Shown: positions 51,329-61,429, numbered from the stretch's first letter. The stretch is DNA of 64,000 bases from JACCXE01 sp963718605 (GCA_963718605.1 OY970363.1:2046001-2110000); one strand, 5' to 3'. Notes: generated from the letters alone by a model not told the origin. Translations and numbers: made by a program.

Positions 51329-52057
51329 ATGGCGGAAAAGGCGCCCGACCTTTCCGGCCGCGACATCGAGGACTTAGGGCTCCACAATGCGCGCGTCCGG
51401 CGGATAGGAATGGTGAACGCACACGTCACCGGCGCCTATCTGCTGAACGCGTCGATCGAGGGCGACTTCGAAGGCCTGCGCATGAACGGTGTGCTCGTCG
51501 CGCCGCTCATCGACGCCGAATTGAAGAAGCAGCATCCGATTCTCGCCCGCAACGATTCACGTTCGGCCGACGCGCTCCGCACCGGTATCGAAGACGTGTA
51601 CGCGGTGTGGGACGGGCTCGAGGAGCGCGCCGCCGCCCTCGACGAGGCGCGGTTGTTCGAGCGGGTCGACGAGGAGTGGTCGTTCGCCGAGACGATGCGC
51701 CACCTGATCTATGCGACGGACTGCTGGTTCCGTCGCGGCGTGCTCAACGAAGCGCAGCCGTTTCACGCGATCGGCGTGACCCACGACGAGGCCTACGGCG
51801 AGGTGCCGGGTATCGATCTCGACGCGACGCCGACATACGCGGAGGTGATCGCGGCGCGCCGTGAAAACCAAGCCGCCGTCCGTGACTATGCCGCGACTCT
51901 CACCGACGAAAGCGTGCTGGAGCAACGGATGCCGACCGGCCCCGGTCACCCCGAAGGCCCGGTGCGCGTCGGCGACGCCTTCTGGGTCGTGGTGAACGAA
52001 GAGTTCTGGCACAGCACCTACGCCGCCCGCGACCTCGACGTACTAGCGGCCCGGTAG
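51329..52057 (+). CDS. DinB-family protein
   Basis: A 242-residue protein. An N-terminal 50-residue segment with pentapeptide-like lettering (LHNARVRRIGMVNAHVTGAYLLNASIEGDFEGLRMNGVLV in parts) precedes a DinB_2 four-helix bundle starting at RTGIEDVYAVWDGLEERAAAL. Metal-binding positions are probably His in TMRHLIYATD and in NEEFWHSTYAARDLDVL, as in the DinB/YfiT group. These proteins catalyse thiol transfers or have unknown roles. The 3' end overlaps the convergent ligase gene by 15 bp. Confidence 0.85.
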   Translation: MAEKAPDLSGRDIEDLGLHNARVRRIGMVNAHVTGAYLLNASIEGDFEGLRMNGVLVAPLIDAELKKQHPILARNDSRSADALRTGIEDVYAVWDGLEERAAALDEARLFERVDEEWSFAETMRHLIYATDCWFRRGVLNEAQPFHAIGVTHDEAYGEVPGIDLDATPTYAEVIAARRENQAAVRDYAATLTDESVLEQRMPTGPGHPEGPVRVGDAFWVVVNEEFWHSTYAARDLDVLAAR

Positions 52058-53474
52058 GTCCTTCTTCACGACTTTGCCGGTGGCGTTGCGGGGGAGTTCG
52101 TCGACGAAGGTGATGCGGCGCGGGATCTTGTAGTCGGACAGGCGGTCGGTGCAGAACGCCTTGATGTCGGCGATCGTCTCGTCGGTTGGCACGGCGCCGT
52201 CGACCAACACGATCCACGCGGCGACGTCTTCGCCGAGCACGTCGTGGGGGATCGACGCGACCGCGGCTTCTTGCACCGCCGGGTGTTCGTAGAGGGCCGA
52301 TTCGACGTCGGACGCGTGCACGTTGTTGCCGCCGCGGATGATCACGTCCTTGGCCCGTCCGACGATGTAGAGAAAACCGTCCTCGTCGAGGAAGGCGAGG
52401 TCGCCCGAGTGCAGCCAGCCGTCGCGCCACGTGGCTGCAGTGGCTTCCGGGTCGTTGAAGTACTCGCGTTCGCGGCCCGGGTTGCGCACCACGAGTTCGC
52501 CGATGTCGCGGGGCGGCAAGTCTTCGCCCGTCTCCTCGTCACGATGCGGAACTCGGTCGGCGGCATGGGTTTGCCGACGGATCCGATGCGCTTGTCGCGC
52601 TCCTCCTCGGGCATGAAACAGAACGCGGGGCCGGCCTCGGTCATGCCCCACGCGTTGCTGACCATCGCGCGCGGGCATCTTGTCCTGCAGCTTCTTGACG
52701 GTCGCCGGCGCGACGGGCGCGCTGCCGAGCGAGCAGATGCGCAGGCTGGACAGATCGGCGTCGTCGAAGCGAGGCGACGCGATCAACAATTCGGCCATCG
52801 CGGGCACGACGAAGGTCGCGCTTGGGGTGACGCGACTCGACGACGTCGAACCACGCGTCGACGTCGAACCGCGGCATGTAGAGCAGCTCCATGCCCATCT
52901 TCATCGGGTTGTACGTCGACGAGATGCCGGCGAACGTGAACATCGGCGACGCGTGCAGCCAGCCCGTGTGGCGACACCTTGGGCGGCAAAGAGTTCGGCA
53001 CCATCGCGATGTTGCCGTGGCGTACCACCACGCCCTTGGGCCGGCCCGTGGTGCCCGACGTGTACATCACGTCGGCGATGTCCGTGCTGTCGCTGCGGCA
53101 CCTGGAACTCGGAGTCGTCGCCTTCGAACACGAGGTTGTCGGCCCGCAACACGACCTTCGCTCCCGAGTGCTCGAGCAACGCGTCGATCTCACGCTCGAC
53201 GAGTCGCGTGTTCAGCGGCACCGCGACCGCGCCGGCCTTGTGCACAGCGGAATAGGACACGAGGAACTCGAAGGGATGTTCCGGTGGAATGTGGATGGCG
53301 ACACGATCGCCCTTGTCCACTCCCTGTGCGACGAGCCAGCGTGCGAGTTGGTTCGAGCGGGCTTCCCACTCGTTGAACGTCATCGTCTCGTTGCGTCGTG
53401 ACGTTCGTGCACGCGACGTCGTCGCCGAAGTTCGCGGCCATCATGCGCAACTGGTCGGTGAGGATTTCTGCCAT
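52043..53474 (-). CDS. Acyl-CoA synthetase (six frameshifts)
   Basis: About 475 residues if five extra bases (near 53394, 53099, 52964, 52819, 52670) and one missing base (near 52540) are corrected; this restores a multiple of three. Joined pieces give TFNEWEARSNQLARWLVAQG, ADVMYTSGTTGRPKGVVVRHGN (AMP-binding), MFTFAGISSTYNPMKMGMEL, SNAWGMTEAGPAFC, GWLHSGDLAFLDEDGFLYIVGRAKDVIIRGG (in parts) and PRNATGKVVKKDL (catalytic Lys). It activates a carboxylic acid to a CoA ester. It is downstream of, and coupled to, the fused dehydrogenase gene. The errors cluster as in the aldehyde dehydrogenase gene. Confidence 0.87.
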
Positions 53475-55517
53475 CAGTTCGCTTCGGGGTCGCGGGGGAG
53501 GCCGAGCAGTCGCTCGCCGATCACGTTGCGTTGAATTTCGCTCGTGCCGCCCGCGATCGTGAGGCAACGGTTGGCGAGGAAGCCGAACGTCCACTGCTGC
53601 GCGGCTCCCTCGGTCGTCGCGCCCTCCGGCCCAAGCAGTTCGAGACCGAACTCTTGCGTGCGCTGGTCGTGCTCGACGCCGAGCAGCTTTCGCACGCTCG
53701 CTTCGGGCCCGGGCTTGGCGCCCGACACGCTGCGGTGCGTGGACCGCAGGCCGAGCAGCGCCACCGTGTGCGCTTCGGCGACGAGCGCGCCCAACTCGTC
53801 GGCGTGACCGGTGATGTTGCGATCGGCCGCCAGCGATAGCAGCGCTTCGATGCCGCCGCCGAAGCTCGAACCGCTGCCCATGGCGACGCGTTCGTTGGCA
53901 AGAGTCGTGCGGGCCAGAGGCCAGCCGCCGTCGACCTCGCCGATCACACAGTCGTCCGGCACGAACACGTCGTTGAAGAACACCTCATTGAACATCTCGA
54001 GCCCGGTCATCTCTTTGAGCGGACGGATGTCGAGCCCGGCACTCTTCATGTCCACGATCATGTAGGTGATGCCGAGGTGCTTCGCGGCGGTCGGGTTGGT
54101 GCGCACGATGCACATTCCCCAATCCGCTTCTTTCGCGAACGACGTCCATACCTTTTGGCCGTTAAGCAACCAACCGCCGTCGGTCTTCGTGGCGCGGGTC
54201 GTGAGCGCGGCCAGGTCGCTGCCCGCTTCGGGCTCGCTGAACAACTGGCACCAGTTGATCTCGCCCATCAACGTCGGGCGCACCCAGCGCTCTTGTTGTT
54301 CGGGCGTGCCGTGCGCCGCGATGGTCGGGGCCGCCCACGCGCCGATCTGGAGATGCGGCCGACGGATCCTGGTGCGCTTGAACTCTTCGTCGATCACGAG
54401 TTGTTCGACGGCCTGGGCGTTGCGGCCCCACGGTTCGTCCCAGTGCGGCACGAAGTAGCCGTTGTCGACGACCGCGCGCCCGCTGCTCATCCTTCGGCAG
54501 CGCCGCGGTCTCGTCCGCGAACTTCGCCACGACGGCGCGGATGGCCTCGGATTCCTCCGGCAAGTCAAGCGTCAGCGAGCGTCGTGATCCCTGTAGCGCC
54601 GCGGATGCGACCGCTTTCTTCCACGGGCGCGACCCGCCAAGAAGCTGCCGGCTCGCCATGGCCCGCCGCAGATAGAAGTGCGCGTCGTGCTCCCAGGTAA
54701 ACCCGATGCCACCGAGCACCTGGATGCAGTCCTTGGCGACCTCGGCGAAATTGTCGAGTGCGATCGCACCCGCCGCATTGGTGGACAGGCCGGCCGCGGA
54801 TGGATCTTCGTCGAGGGCGATCGCGGCGTCCCACGCGACGGCCCGGATCTGCTCGGTGGCGACGAGCATGTTTGCGCACCGATGTTTGACGCCCTGGAAC
54901 TGCCCGATCGGACGGCCGAATTGTCTGCGCAGCGCCGCGTACTCGGCCGCGGTAGCCACGCACCAACCGGCGCCCCCGGCCGCGTCGGCAGCGAACAGCG
55001 CGGCGGTGATGGCGCGCACCTGTTCGTTCGTGATGTCGAGCGGGGTGGAGTCACGCACTTCGAGCCGGGCGAGCGGGCGGGTCGGGTCGAGCGATTCGAC
55101 TGGCGTGGCGCTGAAGTCCTCCGAGACCGCCCAGCCTTCGCCCGCCCGGCACACGACGACATCGGCGATGGCGCCACACACCGCGAGATCGCCGTCGAAC
55201 GCCACGGTGCCGATGCGTGACCCGTTCTGCAGCGACTCGACGTCTCCGCCGGCGGCGCTGATCACCGCACTCGCCCAGATCGTCGGCAGCGCCGGGCCCG
55301 GTGCGCAAGCCCGGCCGAGTTCCTCGAGGACGATCGCAGTTTCAACGAAGCCAAAGCCGTCGCCGCCCAGGAAGCCGAGACCGCCGAGTTCCCTGAAGAA
55401 GGGCGCCTCGTACGACCGCATTACCGCGGAGCCGACGTGTTGCGACGCGAACTTGCGGACCGTTTCCGCGAGCGCGACGTGGTCTTCAGTGATCGCGATC
55501 GATTGCGCTTCTAACAC
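53474..55517 (-). CDS. Fused two-domain acyl-CoA dehydrogenase, FadE34-like (one frameshift)
   Basis: About 680 residues once one extra base near 54473 (GCGCGCGGTCGTC for GCGCGCGTCGTC) is removed. Residues 1 to about 330 form a short-type ACAD (GFVETAIVLEELGRACAPGP, LRRQFGRPIGQFQGVKHR, DCIQVLGGIGFTWEHDAHFYLRR). The rest forms a long-type ACAD (INWCQLFSEPEAGSDLAALT, GQKVWTSFAKEADWG, IAGGTSEIQRNVIGERLLGLPRD). Fusing the two subunit types into one chain is the FadE34 design of mycobacterial sterol/bile-acid side-chain degradation. The start is GTG 55515-55517, inside the shared operator. Confidence 0.87.
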
Positions 55518-55526
55518 GGGCGTCAC
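55511..55526 (+). promoter_or_regulatory. Shared 16-bp operator motif, copy 4 (CTAACAC-GG-GCGTCAC)
   Basis: CTAACACGGGCGTCAC overlaps the start region of the leftward fused dehydrogenase and lies 33 bp before the rightward hydratase ATG at 55560. A site on top of a start codon would suit a leaderless leftward transcript. The sequence reads towards the hydratase and differs from copy 3 only in the spacer. Confidence 0.7.
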
Positions 55527-55559
55527 GTTATCTGTCCGTCCGATCTAGCTTTGGGGCCG

Positions 55560-56372
55560 ATGCCGATTCATTACGACCAGTTGGGGGATCACGTCGTTCG
55601 CATCACGATCGACCGCCCCGAGGCCCGCAACTCAATGGACCTCTACCACTTCCGCGACCTCGCGAACGCGTGGCGCCGCTTCCGCGATGACGCCGACGAC
55701 TGGGTCGCGATCGTCACGGGGGTCGAGGGCCAGTTCATGACGGGCGCGGATCTCAAGACCTACATCCCGCAGATCACCGAATTGCAGGCCGAAATCCAGA
55801 AGGGCGGCGTCGACGAGATCGACGGCTGCAAGTTGCGCGACGGCACCGACGCCGTGTTGCGCAGCCTCAAGATCTACAAGCCGATCATCGCGGCGGTGGA
55901 CGGGCCGTGCGTGGCCGGCGGGATGGAGATGCTCGGCGGTGTCGACATCCGCGTCGCGACCGAGCGAGCGATCTTCGGCGTGATGGAACCCAAGCGTGGG
56001 CTCTTCGCCGGCGGCGGCACCACGGTGCGGTTGCCGCGGCAGATCCCGTTTCCCGCGGCGATGGAGTTCCTGTTGACAGCGGAAGCCTTCCCGGCGTCGC
56101 GCTGCCTCGAACTGGGGTTGCTGAACGAGATCGTCCCGCAGGACGAACTCGCTGATCGCGCAATCGACTGGGCCCGGCGCATCAACGCGAACGCGCCGCT
56201 CGCGGTGCAGGGCACGAAAGAGAGCGTGTTGCGCAGCCTCGCCGCGGGCACGCAGAAGGAAGGCTTCGGCATCGAGAACGAGATCGCCGGAAAGATCTTC
56301 TCGAGCAACGACGCCAAAGAAGGCCCGAAGGCCTTCGCCGAAAAGCGCGACCCGATCTGGACCGGAACATGA
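55560..56372 (+). CDS. Enoyl-CoA hydratase/isomerase (crotonase) family protein
   Basis: A 270-residue crotonase. HVVRITIDRPEARNSMDLYHFR, GVEGQFMTGADLKTY (first oxyanion-hole strand; M-T-G-A-D), PIIAAVDGPCVAGGMEMLGGVDIRVAT (in parts; second oxyanion hole), FGVMEPKRGLFAGGGTTVRLPRQIP and the C-terminal FAEKRDPIWTG. The ATG at 55560 is chosen over a TTG three codons upstream because homologues start near it. It heads the operon ECH - TLP1 - thiolase - SDR and overlaps the next gene by 4 bp. Confidence 0.92.
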   Translation: MPIHYDQLGDHVVRITIDRPEARNSMDLYHFRDLANAWRRFRDDADDWVAIVTGVEGQFMTGADLKTYIPQITELQAEIQKGGVDEIDGCKLRDGTDAVLRSLKIYKPIIAAVDGPCVAGGMEMLGGVDIRVATERAIFGVMEPKRGLFAGGGTTVRLPRQIPFPAAMEFLLTAEAFPASRCLELGLLNEIVPQDELADRAIDWARRINANAPLAVQGTKESVLRSLAAGTQKEGFGIENEIAGKIFSSNDAKEGPKAFAEKRDPIWTGT

Positions 56373-57869
56373 CCGCTTCGATTGATCCGCGTACGCCGTG
56401 CATCATCGGCGTGGCGCAGCGCACGATCCGTCCCGACGATGGACCGTCGCCCGAGCCGCTCGGGTTGTGGGACGAGGTCACCCGCAAGGCGGCCGCCGAC
56501 TGTGGCGCGACCGGCGACGTGCTCGCTGCCGTGGACTCGTTGCAGGTCGTCCATTGCATGGCGTGGTGGTACGACGCGCCGGTAGACCGGCTCGCAGAAT
56601 CGCTCGGCATCAACCCGCGTCATCGCTACTACTCCGGCATCGGCGGCACGACCCCCCAAGTGCTTATCGACAACGCGGCAACGTCGATCATCAACGGCGA
56701 GATGGACCTCGCCGTGATCACGGGAGCGGAAGCCCTCGATACGAAGCGCCGCGCCAAGAAGGCCGGCGAGCGCGTGGAGTGGAGCTTCAAAGCCGAGACC
56801 CCGCCACCGTTCCCATTCGAGGCGCCGTTCCACCCCGCCGAGATCGCGCACAACGTCTTCCAGGCGTGGCTGACGTTCCCGACCTTCGACATCGCCCGGC
56901 GCGCCCGGCTTGGCATTACGCCCGCCGACTACGACCGGCAGATCGGCGAGCTGCTCGCGCCGTTCAGCGCCGTGGCCGCGACCAACCCCTACGCCTGGTT
57001 CCCCCAGGCGCGTGACGCGGTGGAACTGGCAACGCCGACCCCGAACAATCGCCTCGTCGGTTACCCGTACACGAAGTACGAGGTGTCGATCATGGACGTC
57101 GACATGGCCGCGACGGCGATCGTTGCCAGCCACGCCAAGGCCGACGAACTCGGCGTGCCCGCCGACAAACGCGTGTACCTGCGCGGGTGGTGTTACGCGA
57201 CCGACCCGGTGTACTTGGCCGAGCACCGCGACTTCGCTGCGTCGCCCGCGATGAAGGCGGCGAGCGACGAAGCGTTGCGCGTGGCCGGTGTGTCGGTCGA
57301 CGACGTCGCGCACATCGACTTGTACTCGTGCTTCGCCAGCAGCGTGAACCTCGCGTGCGACGCGCTCGGCATCAAGGGTGACGACGCGCGCGGCCTCACC
57401 GTCACCGGCGGGCTGCCATTCAGCGGCGGGGCGGGCAGCAACTACATGCTGCACTCGATCGCCACGATGACCGACGTGCTGCGCGCCGACGCCGGCTCGG
57501 TTGGCGTCGTGAGCGGCGTGGGCATGCACATGACCAAGCACTGCTACGGCGTGTATTCGACATCTCCGGGTGACATCGACCTGCCGGCCGAGGCGAACGT
57601 GCAGGCAGCCGTTGACGCGAGCGCACCACCTGTGCCAATCACCGACACGTACAGCGGCAGCGCGCGCGTCGCGACGTACACAGTCGCCCACGCGCGTGAT
57701 GGTTCGCCCGAGTGGGGTCTTGTGATCGGCGATCTGGCCGACGGGTCGCGTGTCTACGGCAAGGTCGAAGACGCCGCGCTCATCGCGCGATCTCGAGGCC
57801 CGCGAGTGGGTCGGCGAGACGGTTGAGTTCGTCGCCTCGGACGGCGGCGTCAACTTGGTGAAGGTCTAA
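56369..57869 (+). CDS. Thiolase-like protein type 1 (TLP1-like) with C-terminal extension (one frameshift)
   Basis: About 499 residues when one extra base near 57786 is removed; without correction the frame ends early at 57826. The thiolase-fold core has the nucleophile position as YYSGIGGTTPQVL, with no Cys, and LFS-type ends (DLYSCFASSVNLACDALGI, GGLPFSGGAGSNYMLHSIA). A C-terminal add-on of about 90 residues (VATYTVAHARDGSPEWGLVIGDLADGSRVYGKVED in parts) matches the TLP1 extra domain of mycobacteria. Catalysis is unproven. It lies between a hydratase and a true thiolase, so it may bind or process CoA intermediates. Confidence 0.85.
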
Positions 57870-57877
57870 GGAGAGTC

Positions 57878-59065
57878 GTGGAAGTTCGTGAAGCGGTAAT
57901 CGTCGATGTGGTTCGCACGGCGTTCGGCAAACGGAAAGGCGCGCTGAGCGGGTGGCACCCGAGCGACCTGCTCGGCTTCACGCTGAAGAACCTGGTCGAG
58001 CGGACCGGCGTCGACCCGGAGCGCATCGAGGACGTCGTCACCGGCTGCGTCACCCAGAGCGGCGAGCAGGGCTGCAACATCGGGCGCAACGCGGTGATCG
58101 CCGGTGGTCTGCCGTGGACCACCCCGGCCACGTCGGTGGACCGACAGTGCGGATCCTCACAGCAAGCGATGCACTTCGTGGCTGCGTCTGTGATGTCGGG
58201 CATGTACGACGTCGCGATCGCGTGCGGCGTCGAGTCGATGACGCGCACGCCGATGGCGAGCAACGCCCGCGGCGGCTCCGGCCCGTTCTCGCAGCAATAC
58301 CTCGCCGAGATCGACGGCAAGCTCTACGCACAATTCCGCGTCGCACAAGAGCTGGCCGAGAAGTTCGGGGTGACGCGCCAGGAGATGGACGAGTTCGCGG
58401 TGGAGTCGCACCGGCGGGCCGCGGCTGCCACCGACAACGGCCACTTCGCCAAGGAGATCCTGCCCGTTCCGATCAAGGACGAAGAGGGCAACCTCACCGG
58501 CGATGTGTTGTCGAAGGACGAGGGCATTCGACCCGACGTGTCATACGAGAAGGTCGCGGCGCTGCCGCCGGCGCAATCGTGGGAGCCCGAGACGGCAAAG
58601 GACATCACCGCCGGAAACTCCTCGCAAACGACCGACGGCGCGTCGGCAATGTTGATCGCGTCGCGGGAAACCGCTGACGCGCTCGGCCTGCCGTACCGCG
58701 CGGTGCTGCGTCACTTCAGCGTCGCAGCGGAGGATCCGATCCTCGTGCTGTCGGCGCCGAACCCGGCGACGCGGAAGCTGTACGAGAAGACGAGCCTGTC
58801 CACCGCCGACTTCGACGCGATCGAGTGCAATGAGGCGTTCGCCGCCATCGCGCTGATGTGGGCACGTGAATTCAAGCCCGACCCCGAGCGTTACAACCCA
58901 AACGGCGGCGCGATCGCGATCGGTCACCCGCTCGGCGCGACGGGTGTGCGCATGACTGCGACGCTCCTAAACCAACTCGAAGCGACGGGCGGCCGCCTTG
59001 GCCTGCAGACCATGTGCGAAGGCGGCGGACAGGCCAACTGCACCGTGATCGAGCGCGTGGCCTAG
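57878..59065 (+). CDS. Acetyl-CoA C-acyltransferase (degradative thiolase, FadA-type)
   Basis: A 395-residue classical thiolase. Cys91 in VDRQCGSSQQA is the nucleophile, NEAFAAIALMW and AIAIGHPLGATGVRM carry the Asn and His, and TMCEGGGQANCTVIE carries the second Cys. It cleaves 3-ketoacyl-CoA to acetyl-CoA and a shortened acyl-CoA. It is the only thiolase in the window with a complete catalytic set. It starts at GTG with a TAAGGAGAG site, 8 bp after the corrected TLP1 stop, and its stop abuts the SDR ATG. Confidence 0.94.
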   Translation: MEVREAVIVDVVRTAFGKRKGALSGWHPSDLLGFTLKNLVERTGVDPERIEDVVTGCVTQSGEQGCNIGRNAVIAGGLPWTTPATSVDRQCGSSQQAMHFVAASVMSGMYDVAIACGVESMTRTPMASNARGGSGPFSQQYLAEIDGKLYAQFRVAQELAEKFGVTRQEMDEFAVESHRRAAAATDNGHFAKEILPVPIKDEEGNLTGDVLSKDEGIRPDVSYEKVAALPPAQSWEPETAKDITAGNSSQTTDGASAMLIASRETADALGLPYRAVLRHFSVAAEDPILVLSAPNPATRKLYEKTSLSTADFDAIECNEAFAAIALMWAREFKPDPERYNPNGGAIAIGHPLGATGVRMTATLLNQLEATGGRLGLQTMCEGGGQANCTVIERVA

Positions 59066-59830
59066 ATGAAAGTCGCGGGCGCGAACGTCGTCGTCACGGG
59101 AGCGTCTTCGGGCATCGGCGCCGCGCTCGCGCCAATGCTGACCGCGGCGGGCGCGACCGTCGCGGTGGTCGCGCGCCGCGAAGAACGCCTCGCGGCGATG
59201 GTCGACGCCGGCGACGCCGCGCGTTACTACGCGTGCGATCTCGACGATCCCGTTGCCGCGGAGGCCATGATCCTGAACGCGTGGGACGACATGGGCGGCG
59301 TCGACATCCTCGTGAACAACGCGGCTATCCCGAAGCGCCGGAGCGTGCAGGACCTCACTCAGGCGGAGATCGACGAGACGATGCGCGTGAACTTCGAGTC
59401 GCCCGTCCGCATGTCCCAAGCGCTTCTGCCCAAATGGCTCGAGCGCGACCGCGGGATGGTCGTCAACGTGTCGAGCTTCGGCGGACGGGCGGGCATCATG
59501 CACGAAGCTGCGTACTGCGCGTCGAAGTTCGCGCTCTGCGGATGGAGCGAATCGATGGCGATGGACCTGTGGCGCACCGGGGTGCAAGTTCGCCTCATCA
59601 TCCCTGGCGCCATCGACACTGAGATCTGGGACTTGCCCGACAACGACGATCCGTTCTTCAACGGCGACAAGGAACCACCCACGACGGTCGCCGCGGGGAT
59701 CATCGATGCCATCGAAGGCGACGCGTTCGAGTTGTATGTACCGGACATGAAATCGATCGCAGAGTTCAAGACATCGTCGATCGACGTGTTCCTGCAAGGA
59801 AACGTCGAGTTCGTAGAGGCCCAGCAATGA
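59066..59830 (+). CDS. Short-chain dehydrogenase/reductase
   Basis: A 254-residue SDR. NVVVTGASSGIGAALAPMLTAAGA (cofactor site), VVARREERL after strand 2 (Arg-rich, suggesting NADP(H)), NNAAIPKRRSV, NVSSFGGRAGIMHEAAYCASKFAL with Ser, Tyr and Lys (in parts), and PGAIDTEIW. It resembles the SDR at 37681, so two operons each end in a paralogous SDR. A 3-hydroxyacyl-CoA dehydrogenase is plausible. It overlaps the tiny reading frame that follows by 4 bp. Confidence 0.88.
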   Translation: MKVAGANVVVTGASSGIGAALAPMLTAAGATVAVVARREERLAAMVDAGDAARYYACDLDDPVAAEAMILNAWDDMGGVDILVNNAAIPKRRSVQDLTQAEIDETMRVNFESPVRMSQALLPKWLERDRGMVVNVSSFGGRAGIMHEAAYCASKFALCGWSESMAMDLWRTGVQVRLIIPGAIDTEIWDLPDNDDPFFNGDKEPPTTVAAGIIDAIEGDAFELYVPDMKSIAEFKTSSIDVFLQGNVEFVEAQQ

Positions 59831-59886
59831 TGTCGATCAGCTACTGGATCCGCGGCCGCATGATTCGCCGCGACGAGGAGCAGTAG
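59827..59886 (+). CDS. Possible 19-residue small protein at operon end
   Basis: The peptide MMSISYWIRGRMIRRDEEQ starts with an ATG overlapping the SDR stop (ATGA) and ends exactly at the base before the convergent ligase's stop codon. It has one short hydrophobic stretch and a basic then acidic tail. Translational coupling and exact packing support it; its length and lack of known relatives do not. Confidence 0.3.
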   Translation: MMSISYWIRGRMIRRDEEQ

Positions 59887-61407
59887 CTACTTCAGCAACA
59901 ACCGCTTCAAGAGCTTGCCGGTCGGTAGGCGGGGCAACTCGTCGACGAAGCGCACTTCCTTCGGGCACTTGAAGTGACTTAGCCGCTGGCGGCAGAACGC
60001 GATCAGTTCGTCACCGTCGAGGGACGCGCCGGGCTTCAGCTGCACGAACGCGGTGACGTGCTCGCCCATGTCCTCGTCGGGCGTGCCGATCACGGCGACA
60101 TCGTCAACCGCGTCGTGCGCGGTGATCACGTCTTCGATTTCGCGCGGGTAGATGTTGACGCCACCCGAGATGATCATGTTCGACGCGCGGTCGGTGAGAT
60201 ACAGGTAGCCCTCGTCGTCGACCTTGCCCACGTCACCGAGCCACGCCCAACCGCGGGGGTCGTGAGCGGCCTTCGTCTTCTCGGCGTCCTTGTGGTACTC
60301 GAAGTGGCGGTTGGTCTCGAACCACACTTCGCCCTCCTCGCCGACCGGTACGTCGTTGCCGTCGTCGTCGACGATGTGAATCGTGCCGCTCATCGAACGG
60401 CCGACCGTGCCCGGGTGCTTGAGCCAGTCCTGCGAGTTCACGTAGCAGAGTCCGGCGCCCTCGCTCCCGCTGTAGAACTCGTGGACGATCGGGCCGATCC
60501 ACTCGATGAATGCGCGCTTGGTGTCGACCGGACAGGGCGCCGCCGCGTGACAGACCACTTGCAGACTTGAGAGGTCGAAGCGCGAGCGTTCTTCCGCGCT
60601 CAGTCGCAACATGCGAATCATGTGCGTCGGCACGAACTGCACGTGGGTGACGCGATGCCGCTCGATCGCCGCCAACACTTCGAGTGGATCGAAGCGCTCC
60701 ATCACGATCGCGGTGCCGCCGAGGCGCTGCGTTCCGTACGTCCACCCGGCGGGCGCGGCGTGGTAGAGCGGCGCTCCGGGGGACAGGTAGATGGTGTCGC
60801 CGCTGAAGCCGAACAGGCCTTTCAGCATGCCGGTGAGGAACGACGGTGCACCGAGGTCGCCGCCTTCAGGTAACGGCGGCAGGATGCCCTTGGGTTGGCC
60901 GGTGGTGCCCGACGAATAGAACATCCATCCGCCGTCGCGCTCGTGCTCGAGCGGATGCGCGTCCACCCCGTCCACGAGTTCCGCCATGTTCTCGAAACCG
61001 TCGATGGTGCCGTCGACGCAGATACGCGTGGAGACACCTGCCATGTCATCGCCGAAGCCCGCGACGATCTCCGCGAGCGACTCACTCGCGAACAGCGCGC
61101 TGGCGTCGCAATCGCGCACGATGTAGCCCGCCTCTTTGGACACGAGATGCCAGTTGATCGGAGTGACGTAGACGCCGAGGCGCATCGCCGCCCACACGAT
61201 GTCGTAGAACTCGGGTTGGTTGTCCATCAGCAACGCGATGTGGTCGCCGACGCCAAGGCCGCGTTCGCGCAGCACGCGGGCAAGTTGAGCGGACGCCGCC
61301 TCGATCTGGCCGTACGTGCGCACCACACCCGAGGTGTTCATCACCGCGGCGGGCTTGTCGGGTGCAATCGCCGCGTGGGCGGAAAGGTGCTCGCCGGCTG
61401 GATCCAT
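59887..61407 (-). CDS. Acyl-CoA synthetase (AMP-forming), FadD-type
   Basis: A 506-residue ligase closely related to the one at 5654. MFYSSGTTGQPKGILPPLP (AMP-binding, in parts), PVNWHLVSKEAGYIVRDCDA, VVCHAAAPCPVDTKRAFIEWIGP (in parts), EFYSGSEGAG, WAWLGDVGKVDDEGYLYLTDRASNMIISGG (in parts), and PTGKLLKRLL (catalytic Lys). The ATG at 61405-61407 is chosen; a GTG three codons upstream is possible. It stands alone on the leftward side of the divergent promoter with operator copy 5, 23 bp from the start. Confidence 0.92.
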   Translation of the reverse strand: MDPAGEHLSAHAAIAPDKPAAVMNTSGVVRTYGQIEAASAQLARVLRERGLGVGDHIALLMDNQPEFYDIVWAAMRLGVYVTPINWHLVSKEAGYIVRDCDASALFASESLAEIVAGFGDDMAGVSTRICVDGTIDGFENMAELVDGVDAHPLEHERDGGWMFYSSGTTGQPKGILPPLPEGGDLGAPSFLTGMLKGLFGFSGDTIYLSPGAPLYHAAPAGWTYGTQRLGGTAIVMERFDPLEVLAAIERHRVTHVQFVPTHMIRMLRLSAEERSRFDLSSLQVVCHAAAPCPVDTKRAFIEWIGPIVHEFYSGSEGAGLCYVNSQDWLKHPGTVGRSMSGTIHIVDDDGNDVPVGEEGEVWFETNRHFEYHKDAEKTKAAHDPRGWAWLGDVGKVDDEGYLYLTDRASNMIISGGVNIYPREIEDVITAHDAVDDVAVIGTPDEDMGEHVTAFVQLKPGASLDGDELIAFCRQRLSHFKCPKEVRFVDELPRLPTGKLLKRLLLK

Positions 61408-61429
61408 GGCCCGCACGTTATTCAGTCGT

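Noticed and set aside
53190..53594. Separate short genes suggested by the broken pieces of the ligase at 52043-53474
   Set aside because: The pieces are consecutive parts of one adenylate-forming enzyme in changing frames and none has its own start signal.
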